A stretch of DNA of 64,000 bases from the NCBI RefSeq assembly GCF_046736345.1, contig NZ_CP157210.1, positions 3,100,001-3,164,000 of the forward strand, given 5' to 3'. Below are positions 26,371 to 33,713 of this stretch, in pieces; the stretch's first letter is position 1, and each line of letters starts with the position of its first letter. Source of the DNA: Hyphococcus formosus. GTDB lineage: Bacteria; Pseudomonadota; Alphaproteobacteria; Caulobacterales; Parvularculaceae. A program made the position numbers and the translations under genes. The notes below the pieces were generated by a model. The model was not told where the DNA came from. It did no database searches and saw only the letters and a program-made list of their open reading frames with translations.

Positions 26371-26396
26371 AAGCCGGCCTTTGGGCCGGCTTTTTT
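26371..26396. terminator. Bidirectional intrinsic terminator
   Basis: A 9-bp stem (AAGCCGGCC / GGCCGGCTT) with a four-base loop, followed by six T residues and preceded by an A-rich stretch. It lies 34 bp past the VPLPA-CTERM stop and about 46 bp beyond the convergent kinase stop, so it can serve both. Confidence 0.92.
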
Positions 26397-26442
26397 GTGT
26401 CTAAATTTTTCTGGGCAATTGGATTGACCATGAAGCCAGCGC

Positions 26443-27510
26443 TTATGCGCCGGCTTTTTGTGCATAGGTCCATGCCAGCGCTGCCAGCATCCGTGCCTGT
26501 GTGCCCATATTCTTCGCTTCCGGTGAGGACGCGTTGCCTTGGAGGGCTCGTGCGTAAACGCCTTGGACGATCGAGCCCAGTCGGAACATGTTGTAGGCCA
26601 GGCAAAAATTGAGATCGGCAATTTCTCCGCGCCCGGTGCGCTTAGAATAGCGCTCTACCGCATCTTCCATCGACGGCACGCCGAGTTCTTCGAGGTCGCG
26701 CCCCATCAAGCCGCCGCGTACTGATGGCGGGAAGTGCCAAAGCATCAGGAAATAGGTGAAATCCGCGAGCGGATGGCCGAGTGTTGAAAGCTCCCAATCC
26801 AAGACCGCAATCACTTTTGGTTCGATCGGGTGCATGATCGCATTATCAAACCGAAAATCACCGTGAACGACACTGGTCGCATCATCAGATGGGATGGCCG
26901 TGGGAAGCCATTTCATCAGGGCATCCATCTCTTCGATGGTTTCTGTTTCTGCCGCTTGATATTGTTTCGACCAGCGACCGATCTGTCGTTCGAAATAATT
27001 GCCGGGCTTGCCGTAATCGCCGAGGCCCGCTGCCTGATAGTCAATATTATGAAGATCGGCCAAAGTATCGACCAGCGCATTGAAAAGCGGTTTGCGCTCT
27101 TCCTTTTGAACTTCCGGTAAAGAAGCGTCCCAGAAAATTCGGCCTTCGAGAAAATCCATCACAAAAAATGGTGTGCCGATAACGTCCGCATCTTCGCAAA
27201 GGGCATAGGTTCTTGGAACCGGAAAGCCCTGACCGCCGAGTGCGGTCATGACTTTATATTCCCGCTCGACCGCATGGGCGGACGGCAAAAGTTTCCCCGG
27301 TGGTTTGCGACGCACGACATATTTCTTCGATGGCGTCGAAACGAGATAAGTCGGGTTCGATTGCCCGCCTTTGAATTTTTTGACGTCGATCGGGCCTTCA
27401 AAACCTTCGACATGCTTGGTCATGTATTCAGTAAGGGCGGTCTCGTCGAATTTCAGATGCTCGGGCGTTGCGCCGAGGCCGGAAAAATCAGGGTTCGAAT
27501 CATCAGCCAT
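26443..27510 (-). CDS. APH/choline-kinase-like phosphotransferase (ACAD10/11 kinase-domain type)
   Basis: A 355-residue protein kinase-fold small-molecule kinase. It has a nucleotide-loop region KFKGGQSNPTYLV, a beta-3 lysine in KKYVVRRKPPG, the catalytic loop VVHGDFRFDNAIMH and the metal aspartate in AVLDWELSTLGHPLADF. The FKGGQSNPT and LDWELST signatures match bacterial homologues of the ACAD10/11 kinase domain, which phosphorylates 4-hydroxyacyl-CoA in beta-oxidation of hydroxy fatty acids; transfer of that role to this gene is inference. It is the last gene of the leftward purD run. Confidence 0.88.
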   Translation of the reverse strand: MADDSNPDFSGLGATPEHLKFDETALTEYMTKHVEGFEGPIDVKKFKGGQSNPTYLVSTPSKKYVVRRKPPGKLLPSAHAVEREYKVMTALGGQGFPVPRTYALCEDADVIGTPFFVMDFLEGRIFWDASLPEVQKEERKPLFNALVDTLADLHNIDYQAAGLGDYGKPGNYFERQIGRWSKQYQAAETETIEEMDALMKWLPTAIPSDDATSVVHGDFRFDNAIMHPIEPKVIAVLDWELSTLGHPLADFTYFLMLWHFPPSVRGGLMGRDLEELGVPSMEDAVERYSKRTGRGEIADLNFCLAYNMFRLGSIVQGVYARALQGNASSPEAKNMGTQARMLAALAWTYAQKAGA

Positions 27511-27525
27511 TGGGCAGGCTCCTTA

Positions 27526-27804
27526 TTATACAGCGCGAAAATGCTCGATCACCATCAATGCGCCGATAAGAATAAAGCCGGCACCGGCGATCAGTTTAAG
27601 GGGAAGGGCACTTACAAAGCGGTCAGCTGCGGCCCCAAGTAATACAGCCGCCGCAGTTGAAAGTGTGAGGGCGGCAGCAGCGGCGAGGAAAACCATCCAT
27701 TTCGAATGACCACTGTCGCTTGCGAAAAGGACGGTCGCGAGTTGGGTTTTGTCGCCAAGCTCTGCGAGAAAAACGGTAATAAAGATGCTTAGAAATGCAG
27801 CCAT
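27526..27804 (-). CDS. GDT1/UPF0016 family half-size membrane protein
   Basis: A 92-residue membrane protein with three predicted helices. The signature ELGDKTQLATV (about residues 15-25) is the cation-binding motif of the GDT1/TMEM165 family, which exchanges Mn2+ or Ca2+ for protons. Full-length relatives have two copies of the motif in about 200 residues; this is one copy, so it must form a dimer or pair with another subunit. A second copy is not encoded nearby. Manganese export is the usual bacterial role. It starts five bases after the MEST-like stop. Confidence 0.85.
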   Translation of the reverse strand: MAAFLSIFITVFLAELGDKTQLATVLFASDSGHSKWMVFLAAAAALTLSTAAAVLLGAAADRFVSALPLKLIAGAGFILIGALMVIEHFRAV

Positions 27805-27809
27805 TGAAC

Positions 27810-28691
27810 TTAACTTTCTGATATGCTGTGAAATCTGAAAAATGCTTTTAACGTGCGCTCAGGTGATTCTGTATGCGGATAATGACCGATGTCATTCAAT
27901 AGATAGGCCGTAGCCTTTGGTACCTGCTCGCAAAAATAATCATAAAGATGTTTCCCAGAAATGGGGTCTGTTCCGCCATTGATAAGGCAGAGCGGAAGAT
28001 GTGTGTTTTTCAATGCGCCAACCCATCGCTCGCGATTTGCCTTCCGTTGCGGGATGTATTGTAAAAGCTTGTGAAAGACTTTTCGACCATTTTGCTCAGT
28101 TAGAAACGCCCAATGGGCATCTATTTCTGCCGCGCTTGGTTTCGTGTTTGGCCCGAAAATCCCGTTAAACGTATCGCGCAGTTTATCGCGACTGAGCATA
28201 GCACCCAAAAGCGGCCCCAGCGGCGACAGGCCCAGTTTCTGAATTGTCAGTGCTCTGTGTTGTTCGGGGAAAAGCCCGCCATTTAAAAAGCACATAGATT
28301 TGATGGCAAAGCTGAGCGCGCCTTCATTATGCCGGGCGAGAAGTTCTTGCCCGACACTGTTGCCGTAATCATGCGCGAAAATATGGGCTTCACTTACGCC
28401 AAGATGGCTGAGCAGTGCTTCTTGCAGATCGGCCTGGGAGACAATCGAATAATAGGTGCTTGTCGGTTTATCAGAAAGCCCAAAGCCCAGCATGTCCAAT
28501 GCGGCAAGGTTAAAGTTTGCCGATAAACCGTCCCAGATTCCGGTCCAATCCCATGATGAAGTCGGGTAGCCGTGAATTAAAAGAAGCCACGGCTTTTGTT
28601 CTGACGGGTCGGCTGATGTCCAAAAGGCGATACGTGCGCCATTCACGTCGAAACTCTGTGCAAATTTGCGCCAAGTCTCGACATTTTTCAT
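27810..28691 (-). CDS. Alpha/beta hydrolase similar to eukaryotic MEST/PEG1
   Basis: A 293-residue alpha/beta hydrolase. ATG 28691 overlaps the purD stop codon by one base (TGATG), a coupled start. The nucleophile region is FAHDYGNSVGQELLARH, with Asp where many hydrolases have Ser, as in haloalkane dehalogenases and epoxide hydrolases. Stretches such as SMCFLNGGLFPEQHR, KLLQYIPQRK and RERWVGALKNTHLP closely follow the mammalian mesoderm-specific transcript protein in recalled alignments. The final histidine is in NDIGHYPHTE. Substrate unknown. Confidence 0.85.
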   Translation of the reverse strand: MKNVETWRKFAQSFDVNGARIAFWTSADPSEQKPWLLLIHGYPTSSWDWTGIWDGLSANFNLAALDMLGFGLSDKPTSTYYSIVSQADLQEALLSHLGVSEAHIFAHDYGNSVGQELLARHNEGALSFAIKSMCFLNGGLFPEQHRALTIQKLGLSPLGPLLGAMLSRDKLRDTFNGIFGPNTKPSAAEIDAHWAFLTEQNGRKVFHKLLQYIPQRKANRERWVGALKNTHLPLCLINGGTDPISGKHLYDYFCEQVPKATAYLLNDIGHYPHTESPERTLKAFFRFHSISES

Positions 28692-29962
28692 CAGCGTTTC
28701 TCCAATGCCCGCCAAGCAATGTCCTTGCGGTAGAACCCTTGCGGCCAATCGATGGCGGCAATGCCCGCATAGGCGCGTTCGACCGCTTCATCGATGGTTG
28801 CCCCCGTCGCCGAAATGTTGAGCACGCGCCCCCCATTGGCAACGATTTCACCATCATTAGACTTGGTTCCCGCGTGAAAAACAACGACGCCGGGCAGTTG
28901 ATTTGCGGTGTCTATACCGCCAATGGGCGAGCCTTTTTCATAGCTTCCCGGATATCCATCCGCTGCCATGACGACGAGCGCTGCCGCGTCGTCGCTCCAG
29001 TCGAGGGTCACGCCATCTAATGCGCCGGTTGCTGCCTTATAAAGAAGGGGGAGAATATCACTCCGTAGGCGTCGCATTAAGATCTGACATTCCGGATCGC
29101 CAAACCGCGCATTAAACTCAACAAGCCGAGGCTTTTCGTTCTCGATCATTAAGCCCGCATATAACACACCGACATAGGGCGTGCCGCGTTTAGCCATTTC
29201 TGCGACAACCGGTTCAATAATCTCGCGCATGGTGCGGTCATAAACGGCCTGTGTGAATACCGGTGCCGGGCTGTAAGCACCCATGCCGCCGGTATTGGGG
29301 CCCTTATCACCATCGAACGCGCGTTTGTGATCTTGCGCATCGAGCAGCGGGACTATCGTTTTGCCGTCAGTGATGGCAAAGAAACTGGCTTCTTCGCCAT
29401 GCATGAATTCTTCGATAACGATGGATGCACTGGCTGCCCCGAATTGCCCGGCGAGCATATCGTCAACGGCCGTTTCGGCGTCTGCCAGCGTTTCTGCAAT
29501 AACAACGCCTTTGCCTGCCGCCAGCCCATCGGCTTTGATTACATAAGGAGCGGTTTGATCACGCAAGAATGCCTTTGCCGGTTCCGCATCCGTAAATTTG
29601 CCATAGGCCGCCGTCGGCGCGCCCGCAGCCTTGGAGACGTCTTTCATGAAACTTTTCGATGCTTCAAGTTGGGCGGCCGCGCGATCAGGACCAAAACATG
29701 CTATGCCTTTGTCTCGTAGAAGATCGCCCAAGCCGGCGGCCAATGGCGCTTCGGGTCCAACAACGACGAGGTCAATCTTGCTTTCTGCTGCAAAATCCGC
29801 AATCGCCTCAATATCACCATCTGATAGAGGCAAAGTTTCACCAAGATGATTGAGCCCAGGGTTCCCAGGTACCAAATATAACTTTGACAATTCGGGACTT
29901 TGCGCGATTTTCCATCCGAGCGCATGCTCCCTGCCGCCGCCACCAACTAACAGGACTTTCAC
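28691..29962 (-). CDS. purD: Phosphoribosylamine--glycine ligase
   Basis: ATP-dependent ligation of glycine to 5-phosphoribosylamine, the second step of de novo purine synthesis. The 423 residues have family length with the N-terminal MKVLLVGGGGREHALGWKI, the GPEAPLAAGLGD loop and the ATP-grasp core FNARFGDPECQ (about residue 280). The start is GTG, fixed by AAGGAG nine bases upstream. It heads a leftward run with the MEST-like, GDT1-like and kinase genes, which have no known role in purine synthesis, and it diverges from the E/P-rich gene. Confidence 0.98.
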   Translation of the reverse strand: MKVLLVGGGGREHALGWKIAQSPELSKLYLVPGNPGLNHLGETLPLSDGDIEAIADFAAESKIDLVVVGPEAPLAAGLGDLLRDKGIACFGPDRAAAQLEASKSFMKDVSKAAGAPTAAYGKFTDAEPAKAFLRDQTAPYVIKADGLAAGKGVVIAETLADAETAVDDMLAGQFGAASASIVIEEFMHGEEASFFAITDGKTIVPLLDAQDHKRAFDGDKGPNTGGMGAYSPAPVFTQAVYDRTMREIIEPVVAEMAKRGTPYVGVLYAGLMIENEKPRLVEFNARFGDPECQILMRRLRSDILPLLYKAATGALDGVTLDWSDDAAALVVMAADGYPGSYEKGSPIGGIDTANQLPGVVVFHAGTKSNDGEIVANGGRVLNISATGATIDEAVERAYAGIAAIDWPQGFYRKDIAWRALEKR

Positions 29963-29971
29963 TTGGTCAGT

Positions 29972-29977
29972 CTCCTT
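29972..29977 (-). promoter_or_regulatory. Ribosome site that fixes the GTG start of purD
   Basis: AAGGAG on the minus strand, nine bases before GTG 29962, which encodes the first residue of the conserved KVLLVGGGG N-terminus. Confidence 0.85.
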
Positions 29978-30018
29978 TTTTCTTACCCCGCGTTTAAGCG
30001 TCTAATGCGCTGCGATCA

Positions 30019-31467
30019 ATGTCGCGCCGCATGACGAATGACGAGACCAAGCCGGATTCGCCGGTCGGACCCAAAAAAACCTCGCCTAAACCGAAAAAAG
30101 GCGTTCTGGGGAGAATTGCGTCCGGATTACCGGGGCGGCAAGCGGCCCGGCGGTTAATGCGTCCGTGGCGGCGTTTTAGCACGCGGGTCATGAATTTCCT
30201 GACCGCAAATGACCGGCGGCAACGGCGTTCGGCATTTGTTTTGGCGCTTTCGATCAATTTGATCGTGCTGACCTTGCTTTCGACCTTTGCGCGCGTCCGG
30301 ATCTGGATACCAAATGCCCCGAGCGACACCATTAGCATTACGCTGGTCGAAACATTGCCTTTTGACCTGCCTTTGCGGGACCCCGAAATTTCACCAGAGC
30401 CAGAGCCGGAACCTGAACCAGAGGAACCCGAACCGGAGCCAGAGCCCGAGCCAGAAATAGTTGAGGAGCCGGAAATCGAACCGGAGCCAGAGCCGGAACC
30501 GATCCCCGAGCCCGAGGAACCGGAAATCACCGAGCCTGAGCCAGAGCCCGAGCCTGAACCAGAGCCTGAAACCGAATCGGAATTACCGGAGATCAATCTT
30601 GATCTTGATCCGCAATTGGCTCCGCCGGCCGATGCGCCGGAACCGCTCATCCCCGAACCTGCGCCAGCCGAAGAAGATGAACTGATCTCGCCGACGCCAG
30701 AGCCCGAACCACAGATTGCAGAGGAAGAAGCGCCGGAACCCTTGGTTTCCGAAGACCCGCAATCGGACCCGGAGGTCGGCCTAGATGAAATCCTTGGTGA
30801 GGATGAGGCTAGCGGCGATGATGAAGCGATAGACGAAGATCTGGCCGAACTCGAAGCGCCTGAGGAGGTCGTGGAAGAGCAGCCATCGGGTGACGATATG
30901 TTCGATGAAGAGCCTGTCTTTGGCCGCCGTACTTTTGTCCGTCCGCAAGTGGCCTTACCGCAGGTCGATTTCGGTGCACCCTTGCCTGAGGGCGAAGGGG
31001 CCATTGCGCCGGGTTCATCCGGGGTGGTCGCGATTTTCTGTCCCGAAGAATTTGACGACGAAGACAAAGCCGAAGAATGTGCGGGCCGCAGAGAAATCCG
31101 GTCGGGCTGGCGACCCGGTGCCAGCGGTGAGGATTGGAGCCGCGCAACTGAACTCCTGAAGCGGGATCGTGCGGCCGGAAAAACCGGTCCTGATCTCGAC
31201 AAAGTGGTCGGCCCTGCAACCGCGCGTCAGTTGGAGGCGGATCGTTTGCAACGGGATCTTGAAGATCTGCGACGGCCCAGCGGCGATATTAATGGGCTTG
31301 CCGATAGTGCGGATGATAATCTCATGCGCGGGGTCGAGGGTAATCGCGCCGGCACTGGGCCGAAACCATTCGAGCCGTCCTGGACCTTGCCGGATAATCA
31401 GGGCGAGCTAAGCGAAAAAGAAATCGAAGAGTTAAAGCGCCAATTGGAAGAAGCTGAGAATAATTAA
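30019..31467 (+). CDS. Glu/Pro-rich inner-membrane-anchored periplasmic protein, TonB/TolA-like layout
   Basis: A 482-residue protein. Residues 1-70 are basic and cytoplasmic, residues 71-90 form one membrane helix (FVLALSINLIVLTLLSTF), and a beta-type segment (ISITLVETLPFDLP) follows as in TonB-like anchors. From about 124 to 190 comes a run of Pro-Glu pairs that would extend stiffly across the periplasm, then an acidic region to about 300 and a charged helical C-terminus (KEIEELKRQLEEAE). There is no recognisable TonB C-terminal domain. ATG 30019 is taken, though ATG 30031 is possible. Divergent from purD. Force transfer or scaffolding is inferred only. Confidence 0.8.
   Translation: MSRRMTNDETKPDSPVGPKKTSPKPKKGVLGRIASGLPGRQAARRLMRPWRRFSTRVMNFLTANDRRQRRSAFVLALSINLIVLTLLSTFARVRIWIPNAPSDTISITLVETLPFDLPLRDPEISPEPEPEPEPEEPEPEPEPEPEIVEEPEIEPEPEPEPIPEPEEPEITEPEPEPEPEPEPETESELPEINLDLDPQLAPPADAPEPLIPEPAPAEEDELISPTPEPEPQIAEEEAPEPLVSEDPQSDPEVGLDEILGEDEASGDDEAIDEDLAELEAPEEVVEEQPSGDDMFDEEPVFGRRTFVRPQVALPQVDFGAPLPEGEGAIAPGSSGVVAIFCPEEFDDEDKAEECAGRREIRSGWRPGASGEDWSRATELLKRDRAAGKTGPDLDKVVGPATARQLEADRLQRDLEDLRRPSGDINGLADSADDNLMRGVEGNRAGTGPKPFEPSWTLPDNQGELSEKEIEELKRQLEEAENN
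30394..30570 (+). repeat. Hexameric Pro-Glu coding repeat
   Basis: About 30 copies of a CCNGAR-type hexamer inside the E/P-rich gene. The wobble bases vary (CCA/CCG/CCC/CCT, GAG/GAA), so the protein repeat is under selection and the DNA repeat is not a recent slippage product. Confidence 0.85.
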
Positions 31468-31548
31468 ATTTTGCCTTAGTCCAAAAAAGCGGCTTGCGCA
31501 TTGTACATTCAATTCCCAATTCGACTGCATTCGGTTGGAGAGTGGAAA

Positions 31549-31770
31549 ATGTTAGAAAAAATTGGATTGGCCGCGCTTGTCGTTCTTATCGCGTCGGAGA
31601 GTTTTGCTTTTTCTGAAGCGGTCTTGTGGACCCTTACGGCCCTGATGCATCTCGGAAAGATTGCGATGGAAGGAACCTTCGTCGTGTCCGGCTTGGTCGG
31701 TATTGTGTGCGGGTATTGGATCCTGCGGAGCGCAATTGCCAATCGCGAGGAACCGGCACCTTCGGCGTAG
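31549..31770 (+). CDS. Small two-helix membrane protein, function unknown
   Basis: A 73-residue protein with two hydrophobic stretches: IGLAALVVLIASESFAFSEAVLW near the N-terminus (broken here by a Glu) and VVSGLVGIVCGYWILRSAI in the second half, followed by a short charged tail. ATG 31549 is preferred because GGAG lies nine bases upstream; the frame continues upstream without a better start. It ends before a clear intrinsic terminator. No family recognised. Confidence 0.65.
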   Translation: MLEKIGLAALVVLIASESFAFSEAVLWTLTALMHLGKIAMEGTFVVSGLVGIVCGYWILRSAIANREEPAPSA

Positions 31771-31788
31771 TCTACCACGGTATGAAAA

Positions 31789-31819
31789 GGCGGGGATAAA
31801 TTTCCCGCCAAATTTTTTT
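31789..31819 (+). terminator. Intrinsic terminator after the small membrane protein gene
   Basis: Stem GGCGGG / CCCGCC with a nine-base loop, then AAA and seven T residues. It starts about 19 bp past the stop codon. Confidence 0.8.
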
Positions 31820-31905
31820 CATTAAATTTTATCCCCCTCGGTCAGCACGGCCCCATACTGCGTGACAATATTTAGTCACGAGGGATTTAAGTGCTGATCG
31901 GAAAT

Positions 31906-32382
31906 CTATTCTGGGGACGCATCTGTACCAAATTCACGGCTGAGATAGCCGTGGATCAGCGCGCGCGTATCTGCGGGCGGTTCTGCCATGCCCTGTTTTG
32001 TAACCATCCAATCGAGAAGGTAATCCCAGCCTTCGGATGTTTGCTGCTGTTGCATGACAATCTGAAGCGTATGACAGGCGGCGCAATAAGCGGCGGTCTC
32101 TTCATGGCCGGGTGTGCGAGGCAGGCCCCAATAATCGTCACTCGGATCAAATTGCGCATTTGCGCTTTGGGTCATGGCTGTTTGATAGGGATTAAGCGCA
32201 GCATAGGCCGGCGCATAATTGATCGCCGCATCGGCGGTCTCTGCCATAATGGCAATGGGGTCCGCGCTTTCTTGCGCCAATGCTTCGGCGTCCATTTCTG
32301 GCGGCGACATCAGTTTCGTCAGTGTAAATACAATAGCGACCATGCCGATGATGATCGCAATTCGGGTCAGGTGATCACGCAT
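31906..32382 (-). CDS. Sulfite dehydrogenase cytochrome c subunit, SorB-like
   Basis: A 158-residue protein with an N-terminal membrane anchor (IAIIIGMVAIVFTLTKLM) and one c-type heme site CAACH in AAYCAACHTLQIVMQQQ (about residues 108-112). The DWMVTKQGM stretch probably supplies the axial methionine. It starts five bases after the stop of the molybdenum subunit, so it is the likely electron acceptor that passes sulfite electrons to the respiratory chain. The SorB name rests on the pairing and the single heme; sequence divergence is large. Confidence 0.82.
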   Translation of the reverse strand: MRDHLTRIAIIIGMVAIVFTLTKLMSPPEMDAEALAQESADPIAIMAETADAAINYAPAYAALNPYQTAMTQSANAQFDPSDDYWGLPRTPGHEETAAYCAACHTLQIVMQQQQTSEGWDYLLDWMVTKQGMAEPPADTRALIHGYLSREFGTDASPE

Positions 32383-32387
32383 GTCGA

Positions 32388-33629
32388 TTACACCGCAAAC
32401 ATGGCAATACGATGCTGAAGGTTGTTCAGATATCCGCGCGGGTTCCAGCCCGGTTGTGTCGCCGGTTGCATGACGCCCGCGTCATCGGTGGCGCGCGCCC
32501 AGATTTCAAAATAGCCCGCTTCCGGCAAGGTCAAATCGGTGCGCCAGTGTTGCCACGCATAACGATTGACCGGCGCATCAAGGCTTACCTGTTGCCAGGT
32601 CGCGCCGAAATCAATCGAGACATCCATCGCTTTGACGGACCGATCACCGGCCCAGGCATGTCCGCGCACCTCAAACGGTTCGCCGGGCGCAACGCGAGAC
32701 GCAGTGACCGGAGCCGTAATCACCGAACGGACCGGCATCGATTCGATGATCTTCATGTCCTCATCGGCAACTTCGACGCCCGGAGCCACCGGGAAACGCG
32801 GCACTCGATAGGATTGGCCCGTCATTTTCGGGCCATCATGGACCTGATCGCGCACCCAGATTCGCGTGAGCCATTTTTGCGAACAGGAGCCGGGCCAGCC
32901 CGGGGCAATCACCCGCAATGGGTGTCCATTCAAAAGCGGAATATCGCCGCCATTCATCGCAAAAGCGATAATGGTGTGCGGCTCAAGTGCTTTTTCGATG
33001 GGGATTCCGCGAGAGATCGGTGTTTTTTCCGGATCACCCGAAAGATGCGGATCGGCACCGTAATGCCCGGTGTAAACGGCTGTCTCTTTAAGACCGGCCC
33101 TTGCCAACACATCGGCCAGCCGTACGCCCGTCCATTCCGCGCAGGAAATCGCGCCGAAAGACCATTGATTACCGCGCGCCGCAGGCGTCATGAACCGGCG
33201 ACCATTGCCGCCGCATTCGATCTGCAATTGCAATGTCACCGGATCAAAATCATTGCGCAAATCGTCAATCGAAAGGTCAAGCGGTGTTTCGACTTCGCCA
33301 TCAATCACCAATCGCCAATTGGCGATGTCCGCGTCGGAAAAAGTCGGCGTCAGGCCGTTATTCCGCACAAACATGTGTTTGCCACTGGTGACCGCTTCAT
33401 CAAGGAGTTGCGGCGGCGTCTCCGCATTGAGCGGTCGATCGCTCAAAACGGACAATCCGGGTTTACCATCGATCGATCCGTCCAACGCCTGCGCCACGGC
33501 CTCTGGCGAAAGGATCGGTTTCAACCCGTCCGGCAAATGGCGTCCAAAGGGAATAGGCAGACCGAACGCAGCGCTAAAGGCTGCCGCGCCGGTACCGGTC
33601 ATGATGTCTCGTCGATTAATGGTTCGCAT
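32388..33629 (-). CDS. Periplasmic sulfite dehydrogenase molybdenum subunit, SorA-like
   Basis: A 413-residue molybdopterin oxidoreductase of the sulfite oxidase family. The N-terminus has a twin-arginine motif (NRRDIM) and hydrophobic stretch for Tat export of the folded enzyme. The Mo-binding cysteine is in LQLQIECGGNGR, where classical enzymes read CAGNRR. Further family landmarks are AEWTGVRLADVL, GWPGSCSQKWLTRIWV and a C-terminal Mo-co dimerisation domain (SVKAMDVSIDFGATWQ). Oxidation of sulfite to sulfate detoxifies it and gives electrons to the cytochrome encoded next. Confidence 0.9.
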   Translation of the reverse strand: MRTINRRDIMTGTGAAAFSAAFGLPIPFGRHLPDGLKPILSPEAVAQALDGSIDGKPGLSVLSDRPLNAETPPQLLDEAVTSGKHMFVRNNGLTPTFSDADIANWRLVIDGEVETPLDLSIDDLRNDFDPVTLQLQIECGGNGRRFMTPAARGNQWSFGAISCAEWTGVRLADVLARAGLKETAVYTGHYGADPHLSGDPEKTPISRGIPIEKALEPHTIIAFAMNGGDIPLLNGHPLRVIAPGWPGSCSQKWLTRIWVRDQVHDGPKMTGQSYRVPRFPVAPGVEVADEDMKIIESMPVRSVITAPVTASRVAPGEPFEVRGHAWAGDRSVKAMDVSIDFGATWQQVSLDAPVNRYAWQHWRTDLTLPEAGYFEIWARATDDAGVMQPATQPGWNPRGYLNNLQHRIAMFAV

Positions 33630-33713
33630 AGAAAAACTGCTCCTAAGTATAGAATTTATATTGAGCAGTTTTTCCGTTCTTGCGAAGCGGCGGCAGCAAA
33701 ATGTGAGTGCGAC

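Noticed and set aside
29994..31202. A 402-codon leftward frame rich in Ser and Gly
   Set aside because: It is the antisense image of the Pro-Glu repeat (CCNGAR read backwards gives Ser/Gly/Phe-type runs).
31891..32418. A 175-codon rightward frame over sorB
   Set aside because: It overlaps the heme-binding cytochrome gene entirely and lacks any domain or start signal.
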